Below the pieces are notes generated by a model. It was not told the origin of the DNA, searched no databases, and was given only the letters and a program-made list of their open reading frames with translations. Positions 53,843 to 64,000 of a DNA stretch of 64,000 nt are shown in pieces. Each line of letters opens with the position of its first letter. Within the stretch, counting starts at the first letter, position 1. The position numbers were made by a program, and so were the translations under genes. Source of the DNA: Whitmania pigra (Eukaryota > Annelida > Clitellata > Hirudinida > Haemopidae); the NCBI GenBank assembly GCA_021613335.1, contig JAJTWR010000159.1:935001-999000 (forward strand), given 5' to 3'.

Positions 53843-55702
53843 GTGTGATGCATTATGTATTTATTGTTTATTGCTATTCAGCTAGAATATATAACTTTTA
53901 AATTTACTTAAAACAAACTCTATGTTGTGGTATGTGACTACCAGTTTGGAAATAGCTTAATTAAATTATAATAACTTCGTTGCAGAATATTACCAACTCC
54001 TGTTCATCAAGTTGTTGATAGGGTTAGACCACAGCCATCGTCAAGATTGGTACCTTTAGTTGAAGTTGACATTTGTCCACCTTATGGCCAAAGAAAGGGA
54101 TGGATTCCTAGGAAACCAGAGGTAGTAATATGTACTATGTTTAATGGGGTTCCATATTTTTATTGTTTCACATTCAGTTATTAATTTGTTCTGATTGTTA
54201 CAGGATTATGGTGATGGGGGTGCATTTCCAGAAATAAATATGCCTCAGTTCCCCTTTGGGATGGGTTTTGGAAAAAAAGGATCAACGAGTAATGCTATTG
54301 CAAAACAAGTTGACGCAGAAGGCAGAATTAAATATGAAGCACTCACTAAGATTGGACAAAGACCAGACAAAATTATATATTCAAAAGCCACTGATTTGTT
54401 ACCCAAGACTTTGGACGTGAATGATAAATCACTCTTAAGACCTGAAGAATCAGATCTGAAGGAGGTTAGCACCACTTTTCATTGTTTGCATAGCAGATTT
54501 ATAGCAGATTATTTGAGAAACATACTATTTTATGTTTAAATTAATATATAAGATTTGATTGTGCTAGTAGTAATCTCTTTCAGATTTTAATAATTTGTTT
54601 TCAACTTTTTTTTCAGGATATGGAGAAAACCAATTCTGCATTACAGAAGATTGTGTCTGAAAGAATAAATGCTGCAATGCCTGTTAAAACAGCAGAGAAA
54701 CAGGGTAATGCTGTCTACATGAGATACACACCTGCACAACAAGGATCTGCTTTCAACTCAGGAGCAAAACAAAGTATCATTAAGATTCATGACGTACAAG
54801 TAGATCCCATGGAACCACCCAAATTCAGGACAAATAAAAAGATTCCAAGGGCTGAACCATCACCTCCAGCTCCTGTCCTTCATTCTCCAAACAAGAAAAT
54901 CTCTGTTAAGGAGCAGCAAGAATGGAAAATACCCCCTTGCATATCTAATTGGAAAAATGCAAAAGGTTATACAATTCCTCTAGACAAAAGGTTGGCAGCA
55001 GATGGCAGAGGACTGCAGCTAGTGCATGCTGGTGAGAAATTTGCTAAGTTGGCTGAATCTCTTGTCATTGCTGAGAGGAAAGCCAGAGAAGCAATTGATA
55101 TGAGGGCTCAGATGGAGAAGAAGGTCCATCTTAAGGAGAAGGAACAAAGAGAAGAGAGACTGAAGATGCTGGCCAATGAGGCAAGGGAGCAACGTTCTGG
55201 TATTGCTAAAGCACATAATAAGGAAGCTGAGACTAGAGATGAACTAAGAAAGGACCTTGCCAGAGACAGACAAAGGGAGAGGAATATTGCCAGAGCTGCT
55301 CCAGAGAAAAGAAATCGACTACAGCGAGAGAGGGAGAGAGACATCAGTGAAAAGATTGCATTGGGACTTCCTAACGCAGGCGCTCGAGAGGACAGCATGT
55401 ATGACCAGAGGCTTTTTAATCAGTCGAAGGGGCTTGATTCTGGCTTTGCTGGTGGAGAGGATGAAAGATATGATGTGTACGATGCACCATGGGGTGGTGA
55501 TAGAAACATTGCCAATACCATGTACAAAGCGCCTAGAGGTACTGATGGCTATGGCGGCACTAGAGAACCGGTTCAATTTGAAAAAGATGATGATCCATTT
55601 GGATTGAATAAATTTTTGGATGATGCCAAAAAAGGTCAGAAGAGGAAAGACTTTGAAGATAGGAATAAACAAGAGCCTTCAAAAAAGCCAAAAAAGAACT
55701 GA
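53586..55702 (+). CDS. SNW1: SNW domain-containing protein 1 (SKIP/Prp45), splicing factor and co-regulator
   Basis: Four exons: 53586-53602, 53986-54121, 54204-54464, 54617-55702. They give 499 residues in phase. The SNW domain is strongly conserved: PPYGQRKGWIPR, DYGDGGAFPEI, YMRYTPAQQGSAFNSGAKQ, the signature SNWKNAKGYTIPLDKRLAAD, AAPEKRNRLQR, and YDQRLFNQSKGLDSGFAGGE. A basic, charged helix-rich region lies at about residues 320-420. SNW1 is a core component of the activated spliceosome (Prp19-associated) and a transcription co-regulator in Notch and nuclear-receptor pathways; it acts in the nucleus. Human SNW1 is 536 residues. The first coding exon is only 17 nt (MDSLTK), chosen because it gives a start, correct phase and a match to the family's N-terminus. 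AATAAA follows the stop at about 55746. Confidence 0.92.
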
Positions 55703-56847
55703 TTATGGGTGATTGTGAATTAACTGATTCTTGGTAAATTTTATTAATAAAAATTAAAGGAAGAAAAAATATTACAATTAATAATTACATTTAGTCATTA
55801 AATTGGTATGTCGGGCATTAACTTTTAATTGCACGTGCGCTCCTACTATTTTTTATATAAAAATTATTACATAAAATAACAGTATTAATACTTAATAACA
55901 GCCGACTTATGTAGGGTGGCTTACTTTACACAAGAGATATGGGAAAAGCCTCGGTTAACGTTAGTAGGTCTATCACGTATTATTTATTGCAATTTATGAA
56001 CGTTAATGCCACAATAACAAATGATAAAATAGTTAGCCCAAAGCAAGCATTAATGCTTAAGAACGTCCAGAGAAAACATTCTCCTGTCAATCTTGTTGCC
56101 TAACTCGTGAATTTAGGAACCTATAGACTGGCATGGAGCTAAGGTTGTCAAGGCAAAATTACCAGTCAGATGACGCAACACGGCAAAGCGGGTATAAACT
56201 GAAAGGTCCAAGAATTGAGATCTTCTGAGCAAATATTTATTGGAATTAATCTCTTCAGAGATAAAAAAAGGCTGTGGGGTATTTGCTCCCGTGTTCCATT
56301 ATTCTTTGATAATTTTTTAAAGTTTGCTATTAAAATCCTGAATAAATAAGTAGTTCGAATGGAATTTCTTAAGCCAGCTTTTAATGAATATAGCTAATGA
56401 CTACAAATAAGGGAGCATCTTAAACCATGTCAAAAGATCCAATCTACCAACATTACAAATTATTGGGTAAGAAAGCAGCTTTATTCAGATCTACAGAATG
56501 TTTTCTTAATGTCTAACGTCATCTGCATAAAAGTGAATGTGGCTCTCCAGATTCATTATCTGTTAAGATTCACAACTGATGGTAATGTGTCCGTAATCTC
56601 CTATTAACCATGAATGTTTGTTAACACGATTGTAACTTTATTACAATCTAAAGATTTTTTTTAAATATTGATGTTAATAATGTCACCAATCCAAGAAGTA
56701 AACAAAGCCACCCAAACAGACAGTGGGAGGACTCTTACTCTGTTATAATTCCTTTTCACAAACAACACATAAATCAATGTGTCTATATATTACATACCAT
56801 CAATGAAACATTGAATGAAGACAATGTTTTCAAACATAATTAATATC
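55703..56847. other. Intergenic between SNW1 and the coiled-coil gene (convergent)
   Basis: No coding exon seen. The 5' part contains the SNW1 3' UTR. Confidence 0.3.
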
Positions 56848-59800
56848 TTAATTCAGGATGATCCATCCTTCACCATCCTCTCTTTCGACGAAAGTCTTGA
56901 GGACAGCTCCATCACAACCTATAACAAAGATTTTAAGAAAGTATAAATAAGTGATATTATAATGAAAGAATACAAAATAAAATTTAATTAGGCATCCTTT
57001 ATCATGTGCTTTAAATCACACAATTTAATACCAAACTTTAAGATAAAATTACATTTAAAGCATTACAGAATATAAAGCCCCATAATAATGATAACAAACT
57101 CTTAAAATAATGTAAGCATGGTAAAGCTCTTTTTAATCGTTTATGCAGAAACAGCTATGATGCAAACCATCAATTACAATAAATCAATAAGTATTAAAGG
57201 ATTGACTAACCATTGTCGGCCAAAAGTTTGTCAAAACATTTTGAATTCTCCTTTACAATCTGTGCATGATTCTCAACCATCTCATTCATCATTTTCTTAA
57301 CTTGTTCCAGCATCAACTTCTCTCTCCTCAACAGCTCTTGATTTTCCTTCATTAACTGTTCACTTTTCCTCTTAAAATACTCTTCACGTTCAAGGCTTTC
57401 TGATAATTTCTTCCCTTGCTGAATCTTTTCATCCACCAATTGTTCAATCAGCGGTTCCAGTTGTTTCAATTTATCTTGAAGCAGCAGATTCATCTCAGCA
57501 AATTCTTTCATATCTGATATTTAAATTAATATAATTTTTAACTTTGTTATTAATAAAACATTATTGTTACTTAAGTTAGTTCAATGGGTTACATTCTTGC
57601 ATGTTGAGGTACAAGCAACAGTTGTTATGAAAAGCAGCCTATTTTCAGCTAAAAAGATCCAAATTCAACCATATTTATGAATGAGGGTCAGACATTGGTT
57701 AGATATGACCAATATTTTATAAGATATTGCCATTTTTTACATAGTCAACCTACTTTTCAAATTTTGATTTTTTTTTAAATCGGCACAAAAAATCACAAAA
57801 TGTATCATAACTAATGCAGTTATGTTAAACATGCTACACGCACATCGGTCACCGTAATTGGCCAATGTTACAAATTAACAAATGTCTATACAATTTTATT
57901 TAGGATGTAAGATAAGTTTTAATTCTTTTAATTTGTTTATTTTTGCCCTTACTAACTTTGCAGATTAGTTAGTATAAGAATTTATGTTCTTCATAATTTG
58001 TTTCATATTTTTTCAGTTATCATCTGCTTTGGTTTAAAATGGCTAATGCACCTCCAGCTAAGAAGAAAAGGAAACTTGATAAAGAAAAACACTCATCACT
58101 AAGTTGTATGATGACATCAGTTGCTTCATTACAAAACTAAGCTTAAGAGAGTCACAGTTGTCACAACTTCAAAAATTTAGTTCATTTCCTTTGATTCAAA
58201 GAGCTCAAAAACTCTGCCAATACTGAGTCTGAACTTTCAAATTCAGAAAAATTCCAAAATATGGCAATCTTTGGTGCTACTTATATCAAAAGGGTGGATT
58301 AATTTGAAAAAAAAATTTTTTTCATAGTTCTAAGATTGGTTTAACCCCTTGATTGGTTTTCTGGCCATCACAGCTACTGTCATTAATTAATTAATTTTAC
58401 TTTTGAGGTTTAAAATATGACTTAAAAATTAGCTGAAAGATGCTGGGGGACTCAGGTTATAGGGAGGACAGGGTTCAAAGGGTTAAAGCATATCAAAAAC
58501 TGGCAAAAGTACTTTTTGGTGAATGTAAAAGCTTATAATACAAAAACTAGCAAACATGTTCTGATGAAACTTATCATAATATATTTAGACCACGATAGTA
58601 TAAACAAATTGACAAAATATTATTGATCAAATATGTTTAGTCTTCAAAACATTTTCTAAAATAGGGTCATATCTAACCAATATTTCATACTTCCCCATTA
58701 CATAGACCACTGTTTGTTGTGTTAAATTATACATTTTGTTTGAAATACTTTGGTGTGAAAATTTTTCAAAATGTGAAATTTGAAATGAGTTGATCAGGGA
58801 CATAATTTGGGGAGGTTCAGGCGGAGCGCCCCCACCGACTTTACTTTACGATTTGACACAAAAAAAGGTTGTCTCCTCAAGTTGTGAGAGTTTGCCGCCC
58901 CTTGTTAAAAGCTGAAATTATCCCTGAAGTTTATTTGATCTGACCCATGATATTTATCTCTGATGGAAATTAAATTTTAATTGCATAAATTTTGTTTTAT
59001 TTTATTTGGGTGCCTCTGATGCTATGCACATGGCACTTTATAAATTAATTATTATTATTATTTTCATTTTAGCTTTTATCTGAATAATTTACCGATTACG
59101 TCTCACAATTTATATAAAACGTTTTCAAAATACGGCTACTACGTAATAATTCAGAAATGAGAAATGGCTATAGTAAGCAAAATTTGAAATCAAAGAAACT
59201 AAGCTTATAAAGTGATGTACCAAATTGTAAAAAATTTATTTTTGTTCATTTTATTTTAAAATTTTAACATTTTATTAAAAGTAGTTAAAAAGTAGTTAAC
59301 TATTATTTTAACTACTATTTTTTAACTATTTTTTTAAGTAACTACTTTAAAGTAGTTAATAACTAGTAGTTAACTACTTATAGTTAGTAACTATCTCTGA
59401 GCTGTACTAAAAGACCTAAAGTACTAAAGTACTACTGACCTAAAGTCACAAGCAATCACCAACCATCTAAATTAGGCAAAGCTGTTTCCTTCATTCCTTC
59501 AGTATTTCTGTCCCCATCACAGCTATAATCAAAATCAGACTCATCTAGGATGATAATATCACTTTCATTATCTTCCTCCTTGCAAGTTTCTTGCTTAGTT
59601 CTGAAAAGCTATTAAGTAAAAAATGAAGGTCTTATAAATTACACATAGATGTATATATTGCACAGAAAACACATAATAAAGTGGTAACTAAAGCAGTTCT
59701 TAGGCTGCTCATGCACATAAATGATTAATATCAAGATTAGCTAACAAGTCAGTTTTGATTAAATAATTAGGCTTTCATTCTAAACCTCTATCAGTGAAGT

Positions 59801-60193
59801 AATGTCCTCTCTCACATTTCTTGCAGCCATAAATCCATATCCATCATGATGGAGATGTTGGTGTGTGCAAACAACTCCAATAAATCCTAACTGAAAAAGT
59901 CTTGAAATGACAAACTTGAATGTTGGAAACGATTTTAAATTAAATTGAAAAGTATAAGCTCTGGCATTCTGGAGAAAAGCCGATTTTGCACTTAAGGATG
60001 GAGAAGTGAGGGCGTGATGGATTCTATTTTTAAAGATTCCGAAAAAGTGGTACTTTCCCAAAGCAGGCTTTGGTGCACTGATGACTTCCTTAACCGGAAC
60101 ATTCGCACCCTTCAAAATTTTCTGAAAAATGCATCTGATAATATTCCAGTTATTATCGAACCTTGGATGTCCGGAAGCAAGACCACGAATCAT
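56848..60193 (-). CDS. Unrecognised nuclear-type coiled-coil protein with a SUMO-interaction-like motif
   Basis: Four exons on the minus strand, phase-consistent: 60193-59786, 59608-59464, 57513-57211, 56918-56848, giving 308 residues. Exon 1 encodes a mixed, probably folded N-terminal domain (PALGKYHFFGIFKNRIHHAL, LGFIGVVCTHQHLHHDGYGF). Exon 2 is acidic and contains ESDIIILDESDFD, a hydrophobic core flanked by acidic residues that fits the SUMO-interaction motif pattern. Exon 3 is a long coiled coil of about 95 residues (LLLQDKLKQLEPLIEQLVDE onward). Exon 4 adds a short tail ending WIILN. I do not recognise the family. The large intron (59463-57514) carries a TIR element and an R1 repeat. 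The SUMO link is inference from the motif only. Confidence 0.6.
57693..58681. mobile_element. TIR element of about 1 kb in an intron
   Basis: ATTGGTTAGATATGACC followed by TATTTTA at the left (57693-57718) recurs as its reverse complement at 58656-58681. Inside, a short plus frame (58038-58139) encodes a lysine-rich peptide (PPAKKKRKLDKEK) that looks like a nuclear localisation signal, then a stop. No transposase family recognised, and exact termini and duplication are not clear. Confidence 0.5.
58797..58930. repeat. Interspersed repeat, family R1 (copy D), with terminal inverted repeats
   Basis: The most compact copy. It begins CAGGGACATAATTTGG and ends GCTGAAATTATCCCTG, so the termini are inverted repeats, consistent with a MITE. 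Internal AAAAAAAGGTTGTCTCCTCA and GAGAGTTTGCC match the other copies. The flanking octamers GAGTTGAT and AAGTTTAT agree at six of eight positions. Confidence 0.75.
59270..59395. repeat. AGTAGTTAACTA-rich repeat, possibly one end of a hAT element
   Basis: A dense run of AGTTAACTACT-type motifs ending at ATAGTTAGTAACTATCTCTG. It resembles the subterminal region of the hAT element at 3559-4464 in style, but no partner end was found. Confidence 0.5.
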
Positions 60194-62632
60194 GTTGAGC
60201 TAGAAACTGCCTAAGAAATGCAAATTCAAACGTCTTTTAGTGTAAACAATCGAAGAAATCGAATCAACACAAAACACCCAGATTATTAAAATTGAACAAA
60301 AAATTAAGCATACTTGCGCTTTTAAATCAGCGACAATAATATCGCAAACAAAATGCTTCGTGTCCTAATAGTAGGAGAGCTGAAACAAAATGGCATTAAT
60401 GCGCAGTTTCACTTTCCACAATCGATAAAAAGATGAAGAATAAGATTATTTTCACCTTGGATTGACAATGTCTTGTCAACATTTTTTAAATTAATAAAGG
60501 CATACTAAATCAATATGAAACGAGATTGTAACAAGTGACAGCTTTGACCTTTCGTGACTTTTTTTTTTATAATATTACAATGTGCTTGATGTAATTGTCA
60601 AGAAATTTATAGTTCGTTAGTTAAAATTTAAAAAAATTTAGTGTTTAGTTAAGTGGTTTTTAGATTTTGGTTTAATCAGTTGCTAAATTTTTATTTCGGA
60701 CATGCGACATACTTTTCAGGGGTCTGAGGTTTGTGAAAGTGTGACATGGGGGAGAGAAAGTTAAAATAATCTAAAATTGTGTGACGCACTTTATGGAAAG
60801 CTTCTAATACAAACTCTTGACACTATTTTGATGAAGCTTTAGGTCAAGATCGTGTTCACAGAAAAAATCTGGAACCACTTTGAAGTTAAAAAATAAAATT
60901 TCTCTATTAAACTTTGATTTTTTATAACAAGAAAATTAAACTTTATAATTAATTCTATTCTATTATTTCGTTAGTTTGATTATTCGTGTATTTCCTGGGA
61001 CTCTAGCTAATGAAATTTATTTACATCACTTATTATTATTATACGATAATTTTAGGAAGCAAAATTTATTTTTTATCCTAAAGCAAATGTTATATACCAA
61101 AATCACAATCATGAAACTTTAATTTTAATTTTTAATTTGTGACGAAGGTTTACTCTTGTCACAATTGTCACAATTTCTTAGACCTCCACTCAAGCTTGAC
61201 ATACTTCATGGACTTTCCCCTAGTTTAAGTATGTGTATTTTATTAACGTCCATTTCATGACTAGATATCTATTTTAAGTCAGAATGTTTTCTTTATGTAT
61301 GTATTATAAAGCTCGATAATAAGTATTGAGCGGGTATGAACTAAGTCGTAGATATTAAGTCTGTATAAATAATTTCCTTTAATCGAGAGATTTGCATGCG
61401 AGCTTGTAACTTGACAATTTTAAAACAATAAAAATCTCGTAAATCATTTTTTTAGGGTAACAATATCTTTGGAACAGGTGATCAATTTATAATAAGATGA
61501 AACTTTACAAATTCCAAATAGATTACATTAATTTCAAGCATCAATCTTTTTATTTTAATTTCATTTAAATGAAACGAGCAGAACTTTGACTTAAACAATT
61601 ATGCGAATTGTTAATTCAAAAACTGAACCAATTCGAGATAGGATGGCGAATGGCAGAGGAACTTTGCTCGTGAGAGACTAGCGCATTTCGAATTCTTGTA
61701 ATTACAAAATGACATCCAAAATCATTCACATGCAACAAAATCTCGCAATTGTGAAAGAAATTGTAGCAAAGAGTACGTTCAATTGATGGGAAATAAGTGT
61801 AGTTAAATATTTAAAACTCAGCAGACGTCCATTCTTAGGCATGTTCGTTGACATTGCTCCTGGAATGCACTAGAAATTGGCATTCGTCCTCCGCTTAATA
61901 ACAAGGCGTGGCATCTAAAGTTTTTTTAAAAATATTATTAATGTTAAACATTTTTAACATTTTGAATAAAAGAGTCATTAATAAAGAAATGTTTTGGCAA
62001 ATGTGCTCGCTTAGATTAAATGAAAGAATAGAAATTTTTATGACATAAGCCGACATAACCCATAATTAAAAGACCCAAGATTTACTCTACTGCTCCAAGT
62101 AACATCATCAACCTTTCAAAACCTTTACGCTTTTAAGAAAACACTTAAACATTTTATTATTAACTGTAAACAGTCGTGTATATTACTTAACATTACTAAT
62201 AAATAATTGTTATCTTGTTGGGACATAGAAACGCAATGATATTCATCATTGGCAATAGGATGACTGCTAGCGGGAATTTTTCTTTTTGATCCAACGTTTA
62301 CTTGGTTTTTGTGTTTTCGTTTTGGTTTTCAATAAATAAACGGAATAAATAGAAAAAAGAAATGGAATATGGAGACATGTGTAAAGTCAGGTAATCTTTA
62401 GAACTAAAAACAAATAAAATATGATTTCTATATTATTAGATCTACTAAGATTCTCACTGCATCTGAATTTGCGAAATCAATATTTCTTATTTTAATCGAC
62501 TTTAGGGTTAAATTACTGGTGAAAAATGATTATCATCTAGAGAATATTTTGGGAATTTAGAAAAAGTTGATGAAAATTATCGCAATCCACCTCCTAAAAG
62601 CAACAGACCTAGAAATAAGCTACTAATATGAC
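60194..62632. other. Long intergenic region, no gene recognised
   Basis: Strongly AT-rich with no splice-framed coding blocks that I can support. It holds the presumed promoter of the coiled-coil gene at its left end and the 3' flank of the BTB gene at its right end. Confidence 0.35.
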
Positions 62633-63719
62633 ATTTCTGAAGTTTAACCTCAATGCTTCGTTGAGCAATGCGTAACATTCTGGATTTTCGAATAGCCATG
62701 TAACTTTTTCAACTTTATCTACAAGATACTCTGGAGATATGCACATTAAACGTACACCATATCTTAGTAGAGTGGCTGCCAAGCTCTTACGCCTATCTCG
62801 ATCTGCCTCCATCCAATACAATGCGGCATAGAATACCTTGGAAGAAATTGGATTATAATCAATTAACAAATTAACTGTGCCTTCATTCATTTTAACGATG
62901 GAAATACATACAGTTATTTCATCACACACAACCAGTCTGTCATCAGAGAGGAGAGACATGAGCCTGTCTGGATGAAGCATTCTGAAGTGCCTTGTTTCCC
63001 AAATGTTTTCAAAGTTTTGCAGTAAATAATGATAAATTTTTTCCTGAATTTTATGATTTTATAATTTTAAATTTTAAATATTTGAATTTATTTCAAATTG
63101 AAACAAGTAGGTTGAACAGGAAACTAACTCTAATTTCAGTGAGACCAAAATTGTCAGCAATAGCGTAGTGAAATATGGCATTTTCCGGATCAACGTTACA
63201 CAAGTATCGGACACAGCATTTAACTAAATCACAAACTCCCAGCTCATCAGCCACTAACATGAGGGGACCCACCAGTTGCGAGTTCAACTCCAACTCGAAT
63301 TGATCTTCACCTCCACCACCACAGTAGACGTAACACAAAACAATCATTACCACATCTTGACTAAAATCAGGCAGATCGATTGCTATACCTGCACTGTCTG
63401 GAAACTGGAATTTATTACTAATAATTATGTTGTAAAATTGACTAATTGTATGCGCTTTGTTACAATCTTTGGTCGAATATATTTATTAAATTAACTGCTA
63501 TAAAAATGTATTTAATTTAAAGCAATAATGACAATAAAACTTATTTTGTGAAACATTGTAGGTAACCTTGCTAAAATTTTCAAGAACATAGCTGCTGTAC
63601 GCGGAGAGAACTACTTTGTGAGCTTTAATTTCCCCATCCGAACATCTTAGCACCAAATCGCACATTTTCTGGTCCATCCACAAGCGATGAAGATGGTCTC
63701 CCACTTTGAAGCATCCTTC
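62633..63719 (-). CDS. BTB-BACK domain protein (Kelch-like family relative), 5' end outside the window
   Basis: Three in-phase exons on the minus strand: 63719-63567, 63404-63129, 63043-62633 (about 280 residues). The BTB domain shows KMCDLVLRCSDGEIKAHKVV, LSAYSSYV and the later CYVYCGG. A linker and BACK domain follow (YHYLLQNFENIWETRHFRML, LYWMEADRDRRKSL, RLMCISPEYLVDKVE, PECYALLNEAL). Such proteins are usually CUL3 substrate adaptors. Reading on through the last donor gives a stop within nine codons (62609), and I find no Kelch repeats downstream, so either the protein is BTB-BACK only or the Kelch exons were missed. The first exon here opens with a splice acceptor, so the start codon lies further right, probably beyond 64000. 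Confidence 0.8.
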
Positions 63720-64000
63720 CTGAAGCAATTTACTAAATAATCAGCATTGAAATGTTCATAAATATGTAGGCTTGATCGAGAATTCAAGTTTCGTCACTAA
63801 TGGAATTAATTCATAATTTGGTTCAAACACAAACAAAACATACATGTGGATCACAAATGTCGCAATGACAGAAAAGATTTAACCATTGAACTTAGTTCAA
63901 GATATGAATGACATGTTAGCGTTTTCAAGTGATGTCAGAACCAATGTTCTGATTGAAAGGCTTCAAAATAAAATGTTATGAACGTATGATACGCACATCT
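63720..64000. other. Intron or 5' flank of the BTB-BACK gene
   Basis: No coding exon recognised before the window edge. Confidence 0.3.

Noticed and set aside
55019..55672. Several minus- and plus-strand frames of 65-117 codons within SNW1
   Set aside because: Shadows of the strongly conserved SNW1 exon in other frames.

Overview
The window is AT-rich nuclear DNA from an invertebrate animal. Genes are split into many short exons with GT-AG introns, the gene set is metazoan (TSPANC8 tetraspanin, ASAP-type ArfGAP, CaMKIV-type kinase, mucolipin, BTB-BACK protein), and the gaps hold hAT, Helitron, Ty1/copia, Ty3/gypsy and non-LTR debris. I cannot name the species. All coding calls are hand-built exon models; where I give exact exons, the reading phase was carried across every junction.

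Layout: 336-2417 (-) polytopic membrane protein, family not recognised. 2.6-6.2 kb holds a hAT element with an intact 8-bp target-site duplication and a gypsy pol fragment. 6.3-18.0 kb is a compact block: CNOT11 (+), CCDC149 (-), COMMD5 (+) and a TSPANC8 tetraspanin (+); CCDC149 and COMMD5 are divergent with about 610 bp between start codons. 18.5-26.0 kb is an ASAP-family BAR-PH-ArfGAP-ANK-SH3 gene (-), followed head-to-tail by a CaMKIV-like kinase (-, 26.4-28.5 kb). 28.6-31.8 kb is repeat-rich with a Helitron helicase relic. 31.9-36.6 kb is a mucolipin (TRPML) channel gene (-). 39.0-41.1 kb is the 3' part of an unrecognised gene (-). 41.8-48.0 kb is a nested transposon region: a tandem repeat, a Ty1/copia fragment split by a hAT element and by a LINE fragment, a hAT relic, and a 5'-truncated LINE with a poly(A) tail. 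48.6-51.6 kb is a short ZYG11-like LRR/ARM gene (-). 51.9-53.8 kb has a hAT MITE, a hAT relic and an 86-bp inverted repeat around the first coding exon of SNW1 (+, to 55.7 kb). 56.8-60.2 kb is an unrecognised coiled-coil gene with a SUMO-interaction-like motif (-). 62.6-63.7 kb is a BTB-BACK gene (-) running off the right edge.

The recognised genes act in unrelated house-keeping and signalling processes (mRNA deadenylation, splicing, COMMD trafficking, ADAM10 control, Arf/actin dynamics, Ca2+ signalling, lysosomal Ca2+ release, ubiquitin ligase adaptors). I see no operon-like or defence-island-like system. The most informative novelties are the transposon families with clear target-site duplications, the inverted repeat at SNW1, and three genes that I could not place in a family.
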